In this document: one piece after another, positions 31,832-33,133 of the stretch | Layout of the letters: every line of letters begins with the position of its first letter | Position numbering within the stretch: the stretch's first letter is position 1 | From: Phycisphaerales bacterium | GTDB lineage: Bacteria > Planctomycetota > Phycisphaerae > Phycisphaerales > SM1A02 | Assembly (NCBI GenBank): GCA_028823105.1 | Contig: JAPKCC010000030.1 | Location: 1-33,133, forward strand | DNA: 33,133 bases | Reading direction: 5' to 3' | The notes under the pieces: generated by a model | What the model was told of the DNA's origin: nothing | Seen by the model: only the letters and a program-made list of their open reading frames with translations | Database searches by the model: none | Made by a program: the position numbers and the translations under genes

Positions 31832-32466
31832 ACCTCGATCGCGACCTTCTTCTGCCCGCCACGCTCCCGTTGGTGAAGATCTGCGGCGTGCGGACCCCCG
31901 CCGACCTCGAAGCCTGCGCCGCGGCCGGCGCGAACGCGGTCGGCCTCGTCTTCGCACCCGGTTCTCCACGGGAACTCGACCCCGCCGAGGTGGTTGATCT
32001 CATTGTGGAGATGCCTGACGCGCTCGAACCAATCGCGTTGTTCGCCGATCCCGCGAACGACCTCGTCGATGCGTGGCCCGGCGCGTGGATCCAACTGCAT
32101 GGCGAAGAGACTCCGGAGCGAGTCACTGCGATCGCCGCGATGACCGGCCACCGGATCATCAAGGCGATCCCCTTCGAGGTCGATGCCTGCCGCGCATGGG
32201 ACGAACACCCCGACGTCGAGATCCTGCTGATTGATGGACCGCAGGGCGGCGGCGGCATGCGGTTTGATCACGCGGCGCTCGCCGAGATCCTTCCGGAGCT
32301 CACGAAGCCCGTGATGATCGCGGGTGGTCTCGACGCTGAGATCGTCACCGACGTGGTCCGTCACCTGCAGCCGTTCGGGGTCGACGTCTCAAGCGGCGTG
32401 GAATCGACTCGTGGCGTCAAGGATCACGACCGCATTCGCTCGTTCGTCGCCGCGGCGCGGGGTTGA
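31828..32466 (+). CDS. trpF: phosphoribosylanthranilate isomerase
   Basis: The 212-residue barrel enzyme has the hallmark VKICGVR with catalytic C19, GLVFAPGSPR, IQLHGEE, general acid D136 (LLIDGPQGG), AGGL and GVDVSSGVESTRGVKD. It isomerises phosphoribosylanthranilate in tryptophan synthesis. No other trp gene is in the window; trpF is translationally coupled to a rhomboid protease by ATGA overlap, an unusual partner. The N-terminus has about ten extra residues before the barrel. It ends 34 bp before the convergent RdgC-like gene. Confidence 0.93.
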   Translation: MNLDRDLLLPATLPLVKICGVRTPADLEACAAAGANAVGLVFAPGSPRELDPAEVVDLIVEMPDALEPIALFADPANDLVDAWPGAWIQLHGEETPERVTAIAAMTGHRIIKAIPFEVDACRAWDEHPDVEILLIDGPQGGGGMRFDHAALAEILPELTKPVMIAGGLDAEIVTDVVRHLQPFGVDVSSGVESTRGVKDHDRIRSFVAAARG

Positions 32467-32500
32467 TGCCCGCGTTGACGCCGGCGGCGCCAGACCGCAA

Positions 32501-33133
32501 TCAAACCGTCGCCATGACCCGGCTCGTGCCCTTCGCGGCGATCCACTCCCGGAGTTCGCCGCGACGGCTGTTCCAGGTGCCGCTGAATCGTTCGTCGAGA
32601 AATCGCCCGTAGAGTTCGACGAGGATCCCATCGAGATCGGTGGTCGAGTCGAGCCGTTGCGCGATGGCTTCGTGCTCGCTTCCCGGTCGCTCCTCCGGAC
32701 GTGGCAGTTTCAGGCCACCCACTCGGAAGAGATCGCCTTGCAGATCGAACGACCATTCGACCTCGCCGTCGGCGAACGTGAACCCGATCTTCCGTGGCCA
32801 CTTCCCCTGCTGCAACGCCTTGGCAACCTCCGCGCTCCGACCCGGACCATCCCCGCGGAGCGATTGCCGGCCGGTCACGCCCCAGGCGCACTCCATGTCG
32901 ATGGTGCGATCGATCATGATCGACAGTCCTCGCCCGTCGGCAAGATCGAACATGCCCTCGTGCACCTCCGCATGCCACCAGAGCCAGAGGAGGAACACGT
33001 TGCCGAGGAAATCCTTCGGCTCGGGCCCCGCCATCGCCCAAGGGATGTCTGGTCGTTCGCCGACCTCGGCTGATTGGTCGAGCGTTCGCGGCGTCGGCGC
33101 CGCGGTGAAGGCGTCCGGCATCGCGTCGTCGAA
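32501..33133 (-). CDS. RdgC-like protein, partial, 5' end beyond window
   Basis: The frame is open to the window edge, so the N-terminus is missing or the start lies at the ATG at 33121. About 205 residues are visible. The stretch FLGNVFLLWLWWHAE, the following strand-rich part with MECAWGV, a middle segment KWPRKIGFTFADGEVEWSFDL, and the C-terminal LYGRFLDERFSGTWNSRRGELREW resemble the C-terminal half of RdgC-related proteins, which bind DNA and modulate RecA. The match is from memory of conserved patterns such as FLxWLWxxxE, so the name is tentative. The gene is convergent with trpF. Confidence 0.5.
   Translation of the reverse strand, partial: FDDAMPDAFTAAPTPRTLDQSAEVGERPDIPWAMAGPEPKDFLGNVFLLWLWWHAEVHEGMFDLADGRGLSIMIDRTIDMECAWGVTGRQSLRGDGPGRSAEVAKALQQGKWPRKIGFTFADGEVEWSFDLQGDLFRVGGLKLPRPEERPGSEHEAIAQRLDSTTDLDGILVELYGRFLDERFSGTWNSRRGELREWIAAKGTSRVMATV

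Noticed and set aside
1-33133. tRNA or rRNA genes
   Set aside because: No cloverleaf with a T-loop and acceptor stem, and no rRNA-like conserved stretch, was found on reading both strands by eye; a tRNA search program would be more sensitive.

Overview
The window is GC-rich and densely packed with genes, many of them joined by ATGA stop/start overlaps. It looks like a chromosomal segment of a Planctomycetota bacterium, most plausibly a marine Phycisphaerae relative. That assignment is an inference. It rests on a phenylalanyl-tRNA synthetase beta chain without its usual tRNA-binding domain, a small zinc-ribbon protein, FG-GAP and PhoX-like secreted proteins, a THUMP-like methyltransferase, few Shine-Dalgarno sites and many apparently leaderless genes. 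No rRNA, tRNA, CRISPR array, phage or insertion sequence was seen.

Layout. (1) 153-5787 (+): a four-gene metabolic cluster of an enolase-superfamily enzyme, an Old Yellow Enzyme-type oxidoreductase, an Nramp-fold transporter lacking the canonical metal ligands, and a DUF993 aldolase-like protein. The last three are linked by ATGA overlaps. (2) 5857-6906 (+): an MltA-type lytic transglycosylase lipoprotein. (3) 6945-9842: an ABC ATPase/permease pair (-), divergent from a degenerate ZnuA-like lipoprotein (+). (4) 9821-13292: a methyltransferase (-), an HdeD/DUF308 membrane protein (+) and a ClC chloride/proton exchanger (+). (5) 13322-16338 (-): an HscA-type Hsp70, and an ECF-like sigma factor with an overlapping small ORF. 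(6) 16339-16855: a gene-poor stretch ending in a strong plus-strand terminator with no gene in front of it. (7) 16856-18117 (-): two lipoproteins. (8) 18183-22202 (+): pheT, a cyclodeaminase-like gene, a zinc-ribbon protein and an alpha/beta hydrolase. (9) 22346-25226 (-): a Met-rich exported protein and an HtrA-like protease. (10) 25342-29109 (+): an FG-GAP repeat protein and a PhoX-like phosphatase. (11) 29202-30400 (-): citrate synthase behind a leader ORF. (12) 30626-32466 (+): a rhomboid protease and trpF. (13) 32501-end (-): a partial RdgC-like protein.

Three signals run through the window. First, a GTANNNT -10 box commonly sits 6-9 nt (most often exactly 6) upstream of a start codon, the geometry of leaderless transcription. 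Second, two divergent gene pairs have almost fully superimposed -10 boxes, TACYATA. Third, short tandem repeats with a 9- or 12-bp period and an RTGAYC-like core lie in or next to N-terminal coding sequence and in one intergenic region. The most promising functional unit is the 153-5787 cluster, which could be an uncharacterised catabolic pathway with a repurposed Nramp-fold permease.
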